From contig JAKAYA010000001.1 of NCBI GenBank assembly GCA_021826965.1, positions 1 through 64,000 of the forward strand: 64,000 nucleotides of DNA, read 5' to 3'. This stretch comes from Nitrospirota bacterium. GTDB lineage: Bacteria; Nitrospirota; Leptospirillia; Leptospirillales; Leptospirillaceae. The notes beneath the pieces were generated by a model. The model did no database searches, was not told where the DNA came from, and worked only from the letters and a program-made list of their open reading frames with translations. A program made the position numbers and the translations under genes. Shown here in pieces: positions 25,760-34,035 of this stretch (its first letter is position 1; each line of letters opens with the position of its first letter).

Positions 25760-25775
25760 AGCAAGCGTCATGCCA
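25760..25775 (-). promoter_or_regulatory. Sigma-54 (-24/-12) promoter of the flgF operon
   Basis: Minus strand TGGCATGACGCTTGCT fits the sigma-54 consensus with exact GG-N10-GC spacing. It would start transcription about 20 bp before the flgF ATG. An AT-rich tract (25784-25822) lies just upstream, suited to activator or bending-protein binding. Confidence 0.82.
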
Positions 25776-25911
25776 TTTTCAAAAAATCTTATAATACATA
25801 AATTTAATAGTTAGTTAATAAAACGGAGGGCGAAACGGAGAACATCCTGATTGGCACTTTTTTCCGGACCGGAGGGAAATATTTTCCGTGCGGGAAGAGC
25901 CTTTCTGTTTC

Positions 25912-25937
25912 CCGCTCGTCATTTTAATGACGAGCGG
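25912..25937. terminator. Perfect inverted repeat downstream of the FAH-family gene
   Basis: CCGCTCGTCAT-TTTA-ATGACGAGCGG is an 11-bp stem with a tetraloop, about 70 bp past the stop of the FAH gene. It lacks a proper T-run on either strand, so it is a probable but not certain transcription end for the arg/lys operon. The rest of 25776-26009 holds only AT-rich DNA and no gene. Confidence 0.5.
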
Positions 25938-26009
25938 AAAATCCACGTCTGTCAAGTGATCGACAGTCGTTCGACGGGCTGGTGGGTAGGGAACGGAGAC
26001 GAGGACCGA

Positions 26010-26810
26010 TTAGACGGGAAGGTCAGGGGAAAAGTCCGGATCGGCCGTCACCGTATTCACGAGAGAACCGACTCCCTCCAGCGTAACAGAGACCCTGTCT
26101 CCCGGAGACAAAGGGCCGACACCGGCGGGGGTTCCGGTCAGGATAACATCACCGGGTTCGAGCGTCATGATCTGGCTGATAAAGGAAACGAGGGTCAGCG
26201 GGTCGAAAATCATATCCGAAGCTCGTGCGTCCTGACGGACAACACCGTTCACTTCCGTGACAAGTTTCCGGTCGTCCGGAAGCGCTCCGGTCAGAATGAC
26301 CGGGCCCAGAGGACAAAACGTGTCGAAGCTTTTGGCACGGGTGTATTGTACATCTTTTTTCTGCAAGTCCCGCGCCGTTACGTCGTTGGCGCACGTTATC
26401 CCGTACAAGCAGAGAGGAACCTCTTCCGGAGAAATCCGGGAAACCCTCCGGCCGATGACAATCGCGATTTCTCCCTCGTAATCCACTCTCCTGGACATCC
26501 GGGGAAGATGGATATGACCGTTCGGAGCCAACAGGGCCGAAGGGGCCTTCATGAACAGGAGGGGCTCCTCAGGAAGGGATTTGCCCATTTCTTTCCCATG
26601 GGCCCTGTAGTTGAGACCAACGGCAATAATCTTTCCCGGTGTCACCGGAGGATGAAAGCGGACATCTTCCACCCGATGCGCGCCATGCCCCGGACCTGAA
26701 AGCGGATAGACATGACGACTGTCTCCGGACAGGACCCCCCAGAAGAGACATCCGTCCTTTTCCACGCGGACGAGCCGGAAATCCGGAGGCATTTCAGGAA
26801 GTGCGATCAT
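26010..26810 (-). CDS. Fumarylacetoacetate hydrolase family protein
   Basis: Predicted 266-aa cytosolic enzyme of the FAH fold, which includes hydrolases, isomerases and oxaloacetate decarboxylases acting on short 2,4-dioxo acids with a divalent metal. Visible signatures are PGKIIAVGLNYRAHGKEMG, LLFMKAPSALLAPNGHIHLPRMSRRVDYEGEIAIVIGRR (metal-binding E..E), GITCANDVTARDLQ, AKSFDTFCPLGP and DVILTGTPAGVGPLSPGD. The substrate cannot be told. The ATG overlaps the dapB stop, so it is the last gene of the amino-acid operon. Confidence 0.9.
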   Translation of the reverse strand: MIALPEMPPDFRLVRVEKDGCLFWGVLSGDSRHVYPLSGPGHGAHRVEDVRFHPPVTPGKIIAVGLNYRAHGKEMGKSLPEEPLLFMKAPSALLAPNGHIHLPRMSRRVDYEGEIAIVIGRRVSRISPEEVPLCLYGITCANDVTARDLQKKDVQYTRAKSFDTFCPLGPVILTGALPDDRKLVTEVNGVVRQDARASDMIFDPLTLVSFISQIMTLEPGDVILTGTPAGVGPLSPGDRVSVTLEGVGSLVNTVTADPDFSPDLPV

Positions 26811-27613
26811 CTCCTGTCGTGCTCCAGTCCCAGAACATCGTCCATCGTATACAGGCCGGGTGCCCTCTTTCCTGCCAAAAAAACCGCCGCTTCCACCGCC
26901 CCGCGCGCAAAAGTTTCCCGGGAGGTCGCCCGGTGGGTCAATTCGATCCTCTCACCGTCTCCAAGGAAAAACACCGTATGATCGCCAATCACATCGCCAC
27001 CCCGTAAGGACATGACACCGACAGAATCTTTCGGGCGAACCCCCGTCATCCCTTCACGGTGAAATATCCCGACCTCTTCCAGCATTTTACTACGGGCAGC
27101 GGCCAGGGACTCTCCCAGAAAAAGCGCCGTTCCACTTGGTGCGTCCTTTTTCATCCGATGATGTGTTTCAACGATTTCCGCATCGAAATGGGGAAGCTTC
27201 TTCGCCGCAATTTTCACCAGATAAGAAAGAAGGTGAATTCCCATGCTCATGTTGGGAGAAAGAATCAAAGGAATATGCGCTCCGGCTTTACGAATTTCTT
27301 CCTTCTCCGCAGGAGAAAACCCGGTCGTTCCGATCACCAGGGGGAGACCGGATCGGGAGAATGACTGTATAGTCGCAAGTGCAGAGGAAACTTCGGAAAA
27401 ATCGATGCCGACATCCGACTTTCCGGCTGCCTCTTCCAGAGAATCGATATACATTCCCTCCCCGAAGGCGACCGGTTTTCCCTTCATCGGATCGCTTCTT
27501 TCGACAACCGCGGCGGAAAGAGTCGCGCCGGAATTCTTCAGCAGGACTTCCTGTATGGCCGTCCCCATGCGTCCTGCGGCTCCGATCAGCGCCACGCGAA
27601 CCGGAGAACTCAC
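26807..27613 (-). CDS. dapB: 4-hydroxy-tetrahydrodipicolinate reductase
   Basis: Predicted 268-aa NAD(P)H-dependent enzyme for the second committed step of lysine/DAP synthesis. The start is GTG 27613, whose GTGA overlaps the dapA stop; the track ORF is far too long. Features are the Rossmann motif VALIGAAGRMG, DFSEVSSALATI, GTTGFSPAEKEEI, SPNMSMGIHLL, the catalytic EIVETHHRMKKDAPSGTAL and SLRGGDVIGDHTVFF. It is followed immediately by the FAH-family gene. Confidence 0.96.
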   Translation of the reverse strand: MSSPVRVALIGAAGRMGTAIQEVLLKNSGATLSAAVVERSDPMKGKPVAFGEGMYIDSLEEAAGKSDVGIDFSEVSSALATIQSFSRSGLPLVIGTTGFSPAEKEEIRKAGAHIPLILSPNMSMGIHLLSYLVKIAAKKLPHFDAEIVETHHRMKKDAPSGTALFLGESLAAARSKMLEEVGIFHREGMTGVRPKDSVGVMSLRGGDVIGDHTVFFLGDGERIELTHRATSRETFARGAVEAAVFLAGKRAPGLYTMDDVLGLEHDRR

Positions 27614-28497
27614 GAAAGTCCCTTTCCAAGAAGCCCCATGTTTTTCAAGACCTCTTCCAGTCTGCGCCGCGGCCCCTCGGACATGGGAACGAGAGGAAGA
27701 CGCATGTCGGGATCGATCATACCGGCCAGACCCATGGCGGCCTTGATAGGTATCGGATTGGTTTCGAGACCAAGCACCCGGTGCAGGGGAACGAGCTCCA
27801 AATGTTTGCGAAAGGCCTTTTCCCAATTTCCTGCGAGCGCTTCGTTAACCATCTCGGCCATAAGGCTTGGCACGATATTCGCCGAAACGGAAATCGCTCC
27901 CTTTCCACCAATGGACATGATGGGGTGCGTCAGGAGATCATCTCCGGAGTAGATTGCCATACGGTCTCCGACACGATCGAAAAGTTCGATGATCTGGGAA
28001 AGGGAACCGGATGCTTCCTTGACGCCGACGAACAACTCGACGGAAGCCAGACGCTCGATGGTTTCCGGCAGAATATTGACGCCCGTCCGGACCGGAACGT
28101 TATAGATGACCAGTGGAATATCGACACTTCTCGCCATCGCTTCATAATGACGCACGAGACCTTCCTGTGTCGGTCGATTGTAGTAGGGCGTGATGACCAG
28201 AGCTCCATCGGCCCCCATCGCGCTTGCCGCGCGTGTCAGACGAATGGCTTCGTCGGTACTGTTCGACCCTGTCCCGGCCAAAACCTGGATACGCCGGGCG
28301 GCCTGTTCAATAACAACTTCCAGGACGCGCTCGTGCTCCCGGTGGTCAAGCGTTGCGGACTCACCCGTCGTTCCGACAGGAACCAGAGCCTGGGTTCCCT
28401 CCCTGACATGAAAGTCAACCAGTTCCCGGAGCTTTTTTTCATCGACCCTCCCACCTGAAAACGGGGTGACCAGGGCCACCATCGATCCTTTGAACAC
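27610..28497 (-). CDS. dapA: 4-hydroxy-tetrahydrodipicolinate synthase
   Basis: Predicted 295-aa TIM-barrel aldolase condensing pyruvate with aspartate semialdehyde. Signatures are GTTGESATL (substrate loop), ADGALVITPYYNRPTQEGLVRHYEA, IPLVIYNVPVRTG with the catalytic Tyr, and GVKEASG with the Schiff-base Lys. The start is GTG with GGAG eight bases upstream. The operon puts it just before dapB. Confidence 0.96.
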   Translation of the reverse strand: MFKGSMVALVTPFSGGRVDEKKLRELVDFHVREGTQALVPVGTTGESATLDHREHERVLEVVIEQAARRIQVLAGTGSNSTDEAIRLTRAASAMGADGALVITPYYNRPTQEGLVRHYEAMARSVDIPLVIYNVPVRTGVNILPETIERLASVELFVGVKEASGSLSQIIELFDRVGDRMAIYSGDDLLTHPIMSIGGKGAISVSANIVPSLMAEMVNEALAGNWEKAFRKHLELVPLHRVLGLETNPIPIKAAMGLAGMIDPDMRLPLVPMSEGPRRRLEEVLKNMGLLGKGLS

Positions 28498-28539
28498 GGC
28501 ATTCGCTCCATGGGCCGAACGGATCGGCCCTTTCAGATT

Positions 28540-29037
28540 TTATGGGACACTTTCCGGACGGCCCGTGCTGTCTGGTCCCAGCTCGAGAACGGCCGGGGGA
28601 CTCCCTTGGGGAACCGCATGGAATTTTTCCAGATCGGCCCATGCATGACGCAAGAGGGCCACCAGGCTCTCCTGATGCACATCTCCCGGATAGGACATCA
28701 TTTCCCGAAACTCGGAACTGAGTGCGATAACTTCCGGAGAAGGCACCTTCCGGGCGCGCCCCGCATCATAAAACTGATCCAGGATCTTCCGCGCCTCGAC
28801 TTTTCTTTCGGAGGACCAGGTGACGGGCATCCGGTTCATCAGGGCGTGGTCGGTCACCCAGTTTCTCATGTAAATGTAAGTCAGGGTATCCCCCCCCGTA
28901 AAGGTGAGGAGAAAAAACACCACCGGGACAGCCGACAGGATGATCAGGACCAGAAAGCATCCTCGTCCTTCTTTCCGGTGCGGTGCGAGCGGAACGTCAT
29001 CGTCGTCGTGATCCGCCGGACGGGAGTCCTCAGACAA
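28540..29037 (-). CDS. Unknown single-pass membrane protein in the lysine operon
   Basis: Predicted 165-aa protein: an acidic/His-rich cytoplasmic N-terminus (MSEDSRPADHDDDDV), one membrane helix (GCFLVLIILSAVPVVFFLLTFTG, about residues 26-48), and a helical extracytoplasmic domain (RKVEARKILDQFYDAGRARKVPSPEVIALSSEF...VALLRHAWADLEKFHAV). I do not recognise the family. It overlaps lysA by 8 bp and ends 42 bp before dapA. Confidence 0.75.
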   Translation of the reverse strand: MSEDSRPADHDDDDVPLAPHRKEGRGCFLVLIILSAVPVVFFLLTFTGGDTLTYIYMRNWVTDHALMNRMPVTWSSERKVEARKILDQFYDAGRARKVPSPEVIALSSEFREMMSYPGDVHQESLVALLRHAWADLEKFHAVPQGSPPAVLELGPDSTGRPESVP

Positions 29038-30274
29038 TCCCCTCTCCCCGGATCAGATCATCGTACGTTTCGCGGGCACGGATCACCGAAAAACGGTCTC
29101 CCGAAACCAGAACCTCCGGCGGACGGGGACGCGCGTTGTAATTGGAGGCCATGGCAAACCCGTAGGCTCCTGCCGACATGACCGCCAGAAGATCTCCCGG
29201 AACAACTTCGGGCAGTTCCCGATCCTGAACAAGAAAGTCTCCCGTCTCGCACACCGGACCCACAAGATCCCCTTTTTTCCCGATTCCTGACCGCTTCACC
29301 ACTGGCCACAGGTCATGAAACGCCCCGTAAAGAGAGGGCCGGATCAGGTCGTTCATACCCGCGTCCGCGATGTAGAACATCTTGACGGACGTTTCCTTGA
29401 GATACTGGACCTCTGTAACGAGAATCCCTGCATTTCCGACGATGGAGCGCCCCGGCTCAAGAATGATCCCCACGTCCAGCCCTTCCAGTCGGGACAGGAT
29501 TTCGTGGGCAACTTCCCGGGGGGTCGGCGGTTTTTCGTTTCCGTAACGAATCCCCAGTCCTCCGCCAACATCCAGCCAGGACACAGAAATACCGTTGTCT
29601 TTCAGCAGACGGGCAAAAGCAACCATCCGGTCAAACGCATCACGGAAAGGAGAAATTTCGGTCAGCTGTGATCCGATATGCTGGTGGATTCCGACGATCC
29701 GGATGCCGGGCAGGCGAGCAGCCCGCTGATATTCCGCCAGGGCCTGATCCACCGGTATCCCGAATTTGCTTTTTTTCATACCGGTCGAGATGTAGGGATG
29801 GGTTTTCGGATCAACGTCCGGATTGACGCGAAGAGCGACCGGAGCGATTTTTCCCGACGAAACCGCCACACGGGAAAGCCGGTCGAGTTCCATCGCCGAT
29901 TCGACATTGAACATCAGGATCCCCGCGTCGAGGGCTTCCCGCATCTCCGTTTCCGTTTTCCCCACACCGGCAAAGACGATACGTTCAGAAGGGATCCCGG
30001 CCTTCCGGGCCCGAAAGAGCTCTCCGCCGGAAACGACGTCAGCCCCCGCACCCATCTTTTCCAGGAGGGAAAGAACCTGGAGGTTTCCGTTGGCTTTCAT
30101 CGCATATGCGATAATGGTCCGGTGTCCCTTAAAAGCCTCCTGATAGGAGGTATACGTCTCCCTCAGCGCTTTTTCGCTGTATATATAGACAGGAGAATCC
30201 ACCGAAGCGACGATTTTGCTGACCGGCACATCTTCCACAAAAAGCTCGTGACCCCTGTATTCAAATCCGTTCAA
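29030..30274 (-). CDS. lysA: Diaminopimelate decarboxylase
   Basis: Predicted 414-aa PLP enzyme converting meso-DAP to lysine. The start is TTG (MNGFEYRGHELFVEDVPV) with AAAGGA seven bases upstream. Features are AYAMKANGNLQVLSLLEKMGAGADVVSGGELFRA (PLP lysine), FGIPVDQA, GIHQHIGSQLTE, DVGGGLGIRY, ILEPGRSIVGNAG, and GPVCETGDFLVQDRELPEV with the catalytic Cys. The gene sits after the LptM-like lipoprotein, a common neighbourhood for lysA. Confidence 0.96.
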   Translation of the reverse strand: MNGFEYRGHELFVEDVPVSKIVASVDSPVYIYSEKALRETYTSYQEAFKGHRTIIAYAMKANGNLQVLSLLEKMGAGADVVSGGELFRARKAGIPSERIVFAGVGKTETEMREALDAGILMFNVESAMELDRLSRVAVSSGKIAPVALRVNPDVDPKTHPYISTGMKKSKFGIPVDQALAEYQRAARLPGIRIVGIHQHIGSQLTEISPFRDAFDRMVAFARLLKDNGISVSWLDVGGGLGIRYGNEKPPTPREVAHEILSRLEGLDVGIILEPGRSIVGNAGILVTEVQYLKETSVKMFYIADAGMNDLIRPSLYGAFHDLWPVVKRSGIGKKGDLVGPVCETGDFLVQDRELPEVVPGDLLAVMSAGAYGFAMASNYNARPRPPEVLVSGDRFSVIRARETYDDLIRGEGIV

Positions 30275-30330
30275 ATTCCGTTCCTTTCAATCGGCCTTCC
30301 ATGAGTTGAATTTTCTTCGTCATCTCTCCA

Positions 30331-30474
30331 TCAGTGCGAAGACGATTGCCTCTGCTTTTTCACTTCCTCCGGCGGGATCGGCGTTCCCTGAACTCCACAG
30401 GCCGCAAGGGAAAGAAGCCAGCTGAAAAGGATTCCCGAAGCCACCCAGCGACGGATCACCGGAGTGCGAATCAT
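30331..30474 (-). CDS. LptM-like small lipoprotein (missed by the ORF track)
   Basis: A 47-aa frame starts at ATG 30474, overlapping the argH stop (ATGA). It reads MIRTPVIRRWVASGILFSWLLSLAACGVQGTPIPPEEVKK: a basic n-region, hydrophobic core, lipobox LAAC and a short Pro-rich tail. LptM/LppL-type lipoproteins, which assist the LPS-transport protein LptD, are typically encoded next to lysA and have this CG..G.P...P pattern, so that identity is likely. Length is similar to the family. Confidence 0.72.
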   Translation of the reverse strand: MIRTPVIRRWVASGILFSWLLSLAACGVQGTPIPPEEVKKQRQSSSH

Positions 30475-31874
30475 CGGCCATCCAGCTCCCGTTCGATTTC
30501 CCGGATCCGTTCTTCGACGCGCTCCGGTGCTGGACCTCCGGGGAGATCGCGTCTTCGGACGGAGTTTTCCGGGGTCAGGGCGCTCGCATACCCTTTGGGG
30601 AACGCCGGCGAGAATTCATGCAGTTCTTCGTCTGTCAGACTCGCCAGTTTCCGGCGATCCCGTTCACATCGGGCGACGATGCGACCGACAATCGCATGGG
30701 CTTCTCGAAACGGAATGCCTCCCCGAACCAGATCTTCCGCCATATCCGTCGCCAGAAGCTCGTCCCCGGAAAGTGCTTGCCGGAGCCGATCTTCGTCCAG
30801 AACCGACTCACCCGCGATCCGCATGAAGAGCGTCACCGACTGACGGATTGTTTCCGCTGCATCGAAAAGATGCTCCTTGTCCTCCTGCAGATCCCGGTTG
30901 TAGGAGAGAGGCAGTCCTTTCAGAATGGTTGCAAGACCCATATAGTGCCCGATGACCCGACCGGTCTTCCCCCGGATCAGTTCCAGAACATCGGGATTCC
31001 TTTTCTGGGGCATCATGCTCGATCCTGTCATATAGCGGTCCGGGATGCGGACGAAACCGAATTCCCGGGTGGACCAGAGAATCCATTCTTCTGCCCACCC
31101 CGAAAGGTGTAATGACAACATGACGGCCGCATGCAGAAAATCGGCGACAAAATCACGATCGGACACGGCGTCAAGACCATTGCCTGTAACGCCTGAAAAG
31201 CCCAGCTGACGGGCGACGCTTTCCCTGTCGATAGGTAATGTTGTGCCTGCCAGGGCTCCTGAGCCCAACGGAGAAAGGGTCAGTCCACGATCGACCTCCA
31301 GAAACCGACGACGGTCACGAAGAAGACGTTCGGCGTGCGCCATGAAATAGTACCCTGCTGAAATGGGTTGTGCCTGCTGAAGATGCGTATATCCAGGGAG
31401 GAGAATCTCCCTCATCCGTCTCGACTGACCGATCAGGACGCGGACAAATTCGGCGAGTAACCCTGCCATTTCGCGCGAACGATCGATCACATAAAGTCGA
31501 AGGTCCAAAGCCACCTGATCGTTCCGGCTTCGTGCCGTATGAATCTTCTGGGCGGGCGTGCCGACGAGTTCGAACAGGCGCTTTTCGATATTCATATGAA
31601 TATCTTCATATTCGTCCCGAAAAGGAAAAATTTCGTCTTTTATCTCCTTTTCGATGCGGGAGAGACCTTCCTGAATAAGGTGCTCCTCCTCTTCCGTCAG
31701 AAGATGGACTTTCAGGAGCATCGCCGCATGAGCCCTCGATCCCTTTATGTCCTGCTGCCAGAGGGCCCGGTCAAACGAAATGGACTGCGTAAACATTTCG
31801 ACTTCCCGGTCTGTCGATTCGGAAAACCGTCCGCCCCACAGTTTCTCCGGATTTCCACCGCTCTTTTCCGGCAT
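30471..31874 (-). CDS. argH: Argininosuccinate lyase
   Basis: Predicted 467-aa enzyme of the fumarase/aspartase superfamily releasing fumarate and arginine. The start is ATG 31874, sharing one base with the argG stop (TGATG); the track ORF includes argG sequence. Features are KLWGGRFSESTDREVEMFTQSISFD, EDIHMNIEKRL, HTARSRNDQVALDLRLY, PGYTHLQQAQPIS, and the signature GSSMMPQKRNPDVLELIRGKTGR. Normal length. Confidence 0.97.
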   Translation of the reverse strand: MPEKSGGNPEKLWGGRFSESTDREVEMFTQSISFDRALWQQDIKGSRAHAAMLLKVHLLTEEEEHLIQEGLSRIEKEIKDEIFPFRDEYEDIHMNIEKRLFELVGTPAQKIHTARSRNDQVALDLRLYVIDRSREMAGLLAEFVRVLIGQSRRMREILLPGYTHLQQAQPISAGYYFMAHAERLLRDRRRFLEVDRGLTLSPLGSGALAGTTLPIDRESVARQLGFSGVTGNGLDAVSDRDFVADFLHAAVMLSLHLSGWAEEWILWSTREFGFVRIPDRYMTGSSMMPQKRNPDVLELIRGKTGRVIGHYMGLATILKGLPLSYNRDLQEDKEHLFDAAETIRQSVTLFMRIAGESVLDEDRLRQALSGDELLATDMAEDLVRGGIPFREAHAIVGRIVARCERDRRKLASLTDEELHEFSPAFPKGYASALTPENSVRRRDLPGGPAPERVEERIREIERELDGR

Positions 31875-33100
31875 CAGAATTCTCCGCCTCCAACCTGATC
31901 CGAATACAGTTTGAGGCGCAAGGACTGTATCCGGATAAATCCGGTCGCATCGGCCTGGTTGTAGAAACCGCCTGCCTCGAACGTTGCCAGGTCTTTCCGA
32001 TAAAGAGAATAAGGAGAACGCCTTCCCATCACACGCAGCGCACCTTTGTAGAGCTGAAGGCGCACATCGCCCGTCACGCGCTCCTGCGTCTTCCGGATCA
32101 TCGTCCACAGGGTTTCCCGTTCCGGGGAATACCAGAAACCGTTATAGACAAGAGACGCGAACTGCGGGACCAGCGTTTGCTTCAGCTTCAAAAGCTCCCT
32201 GTCCAAAGTCAGTGTTTCCAGTGCCCGATGAGCAGCGTACAACAACGTTCCACCCGGAGTCTCATAGACTCCCCGGGATTTCATTCCGACAAACCGGCTT
32301 TCGACAAGATCGATCCGTCCAATGCCGTACTCTCCTCCAATCTGATTCGCTCTTTCCATCAGTGGCACCGGGTCCAGAAGATCCCCGTTGATGGCAATGG
32401 GAACACCTTTCTCGAACGATACCGTCACTTCTGCCGGGATGTCCGGAGAGTCGACAGGATCTTTCGTCAGGGTAAAGATTTCGCGCGGTGGTGCAACCCA
32501 TGGGTCTTCCAGAACTCCTCCCTCATAACTGGTATGAAAAAGGTTGCGGTCGATCGAATAGGGTTTTTCAAGAGTCGCATGGATCGGAATCGCATGCTTT
32601 TTGGCATAGTTGATCAATTCACTCCTGGACGACATGTCCCATTCACGCCATGGGGCGATGACCTGAATTCGAGGGTCAAAATACGCATAGGCCATTTCGA
32701 AACGAACCTGGTCGTTCCCTTTTCCGGTGGCTCCATGGGCCACGGCATCTGCTCCTTCCAGACGTGCGATCTCCATCTGAGCTTTGGCGATCAACGGACG
32801 GGCAATGGATGTTCCCAGAAGATAACCGTCCTCATAAACGGCTCCGCTCTGAATCATCGGAAACAGAAAATCCTTCACGAATTCTTCCCGGAGATCGCGG
32901 ACATAGACTTTCGAAGCCCCCGTCCGGAAAGCTTTCCGGGAAATCTCTTCGAGATCTTCTCCCTGTCCCAGATCTGCGCAATAGGCCACGACCTGACAAC
33001 CATATTTTTCCTTGAGCCACGTCATGATGACCGAGGTGTCCAGTCCACCCGAATAGGCCAGGACGACCTTTCCGGGGACCACTCCTTTTTCCTGGGACAT
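31874..33100 (-). CDS. argG: Argininosuccinate synthase
   Basis: Predicted 408-aa ATP-dependent enzyme joining citrulline and aspartate. Start chosen at ATG 33100 (MSQEKGVVPGKVVLAYSGGLDTS); the track start is inside argF. The P-loop AYSGGLDTS, ADLGQGEDLEEI, GTSIARPLIAKAQ, VAHGATGKGNDQVRFE and APWREWDM are diagnostic. It lies 2 bp after argF and overlaps argH. Confidence 0.97.
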   Translation of the reverse strand: MSQEKGVVPGKVVLAYSGGLDTSVIMTWLKEKYGCQVVAYCADLGQGEDLEEISRKAFRTGASKVYVRDLREEFVKDFLFPMIQSGAVYEDGYLLGTSIARPLIAKAQMEIARLEGADAVAHGATGKGNDQVRFEMAYAYFDPRIQVIAPWREWDMSSRSELINYAKKHAIPIHATLEKPYSIDRNLFHTSYEGGVLEDPWVAPPREIFTLTKDPVDSPDIPAEVTVSFEKGVPIAINGDLLDPVPLMERANQIGGEYGIGRIDLVESRFVGMKSRGVYETPGGTLLYAAHRALETLTLDRELLKLKQTLVPQFASLVYNGFWYSPERETLWTMIRKTQERVTGDVRLQLYKGALRVMGRRSPYSLYRKDLATFEAGGFYNQADATGFIRIQSLRLKLYSDQVGGGEF

Positions 33101-33102
33101 GA

Positions 33103-34035
33103 TTATCCTTTCCCCGTGCAAAAAAGCATAAGAGCCTTCTGTAAATGCAGTCGATTTTCCGCCTGCGCAAAAACCTTCGAACGGGGCCCATCGAGAACCT
33201 CTTCCGTCACTTCCTTCCCGCGATAGGCCGGAAGACAATGGAGCACAATGACATCGGGGGCCGCCACAGACAACATTTCCCTATTGATCTGGAAACCGGA
33301 AAAGGCCTGTTCCCGGATAGTCGACTCGGCTTCCTGTCCCATGCTCGTCCAGACATCGGTGTACAGAACACGGGCTTCTTTGGCGGCCTCCATCGGGTTC
33401 TCCATCCATGTGACGGATCCTCCGGTCTTCTTTGCCATTTCCGACGACCATCGGAGAATTTCAGCATCCGGCGCATATCCCGGAGGCGTCGAGACAACGA
33501 GATCCACTCCCAGGAGGGCCCCTGCCTCCATCAGGGAATGGGCCATGTTGTTTCCGTCTCCGACATACGCCATCCGTATTCCCTGAATGGACCCGAATTC
33601 CTTTCCGATGAAAGAGAAATCCGAAAGCGCCTGACAAGGATGATGTCCGTCCGTAAGACCGTTGATGACCGGGACCGTGGAATGGCCGGCAAATCGGTCA
33701 ATCCGATCGTGACCGAACGTCCGTATGATGACCATATCCAGATAGCCGGACATGACCCGTGCCGTGTCTTCAATGGTTTCACCCCGGGCCAGCTGTGAGT
33801 CTCCTCCCAGAAAAACAGTGTCCCCTCCCATCTGATGAACGCCTGCCTCAAAAGACAGCCGCGTCCGGGTAGACGACTTTTCGAACAGGAGACCAACGGT
33901 TTTTCGAGAAAAGCAATTCTCGTAATCTTCCGGATTGTTCCGGATCCGTTCCGTCAGGTCCAGAATGTCCCGAATTCCTGAAGAATCGAGATCACTGACC
34001 TTCAAAAAGTGACGAAATGCTTTTTTTTCCGTCAA
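33103..34035 (-). CDS. argF: Ornithine carbamoyltransferase
   Basis: Predicted 310-aa enzyme transferring carbamoyl to ornithine. Signatures are FEKSSTRTRLSFEAG (carbamoyl phosphate), VMSGYLDMVIIRTFGH, VPVINGLTDGHHPCQALSDF, YVGDGNNMAHSL, the ornithine loop DVWTSMGQE and HCLPAYRGKEVTEEV. The start is TTG overlapping the argD stop (TTGA). Normal length. Confidence 0.97.
   Translation of the reverse strand: MTEKKAFRHFLKVSDLDSSGIRDILDLTERIRNNPEDYENCFSRKTVGLLFEKSSTRTRLSFEAGVHQMGGDTVFLGGDSQLARGETIEDTARVMSGYLDMVIIRTFGHDRIDRFAGHSTVPVINGLTDGHHPCQALSDFSFIGKEFGSIQGIRMAYVGDGNNMAHSLMEAGALLGVDLVVSTPPGYAPDAEILRWSSEMAKKTGGSVTWMENPMEAAKEARVLYTDVWTSMGQEAESTIREQAFSGFQINREMLSVAAPDVIVLHCLPAYRGKEVTEEVLDGPRSKVFAQAENRLHLQKALMLFCTGKG

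Noticed and set aside
25840-25910. Plus-strand TGGCAC near 25853 as a sigma-54 promoter
   Set aside because: The sequence after it (TTTTTTCCGG) lacks TTGC at the required spacing and no plus-strand gene follows.
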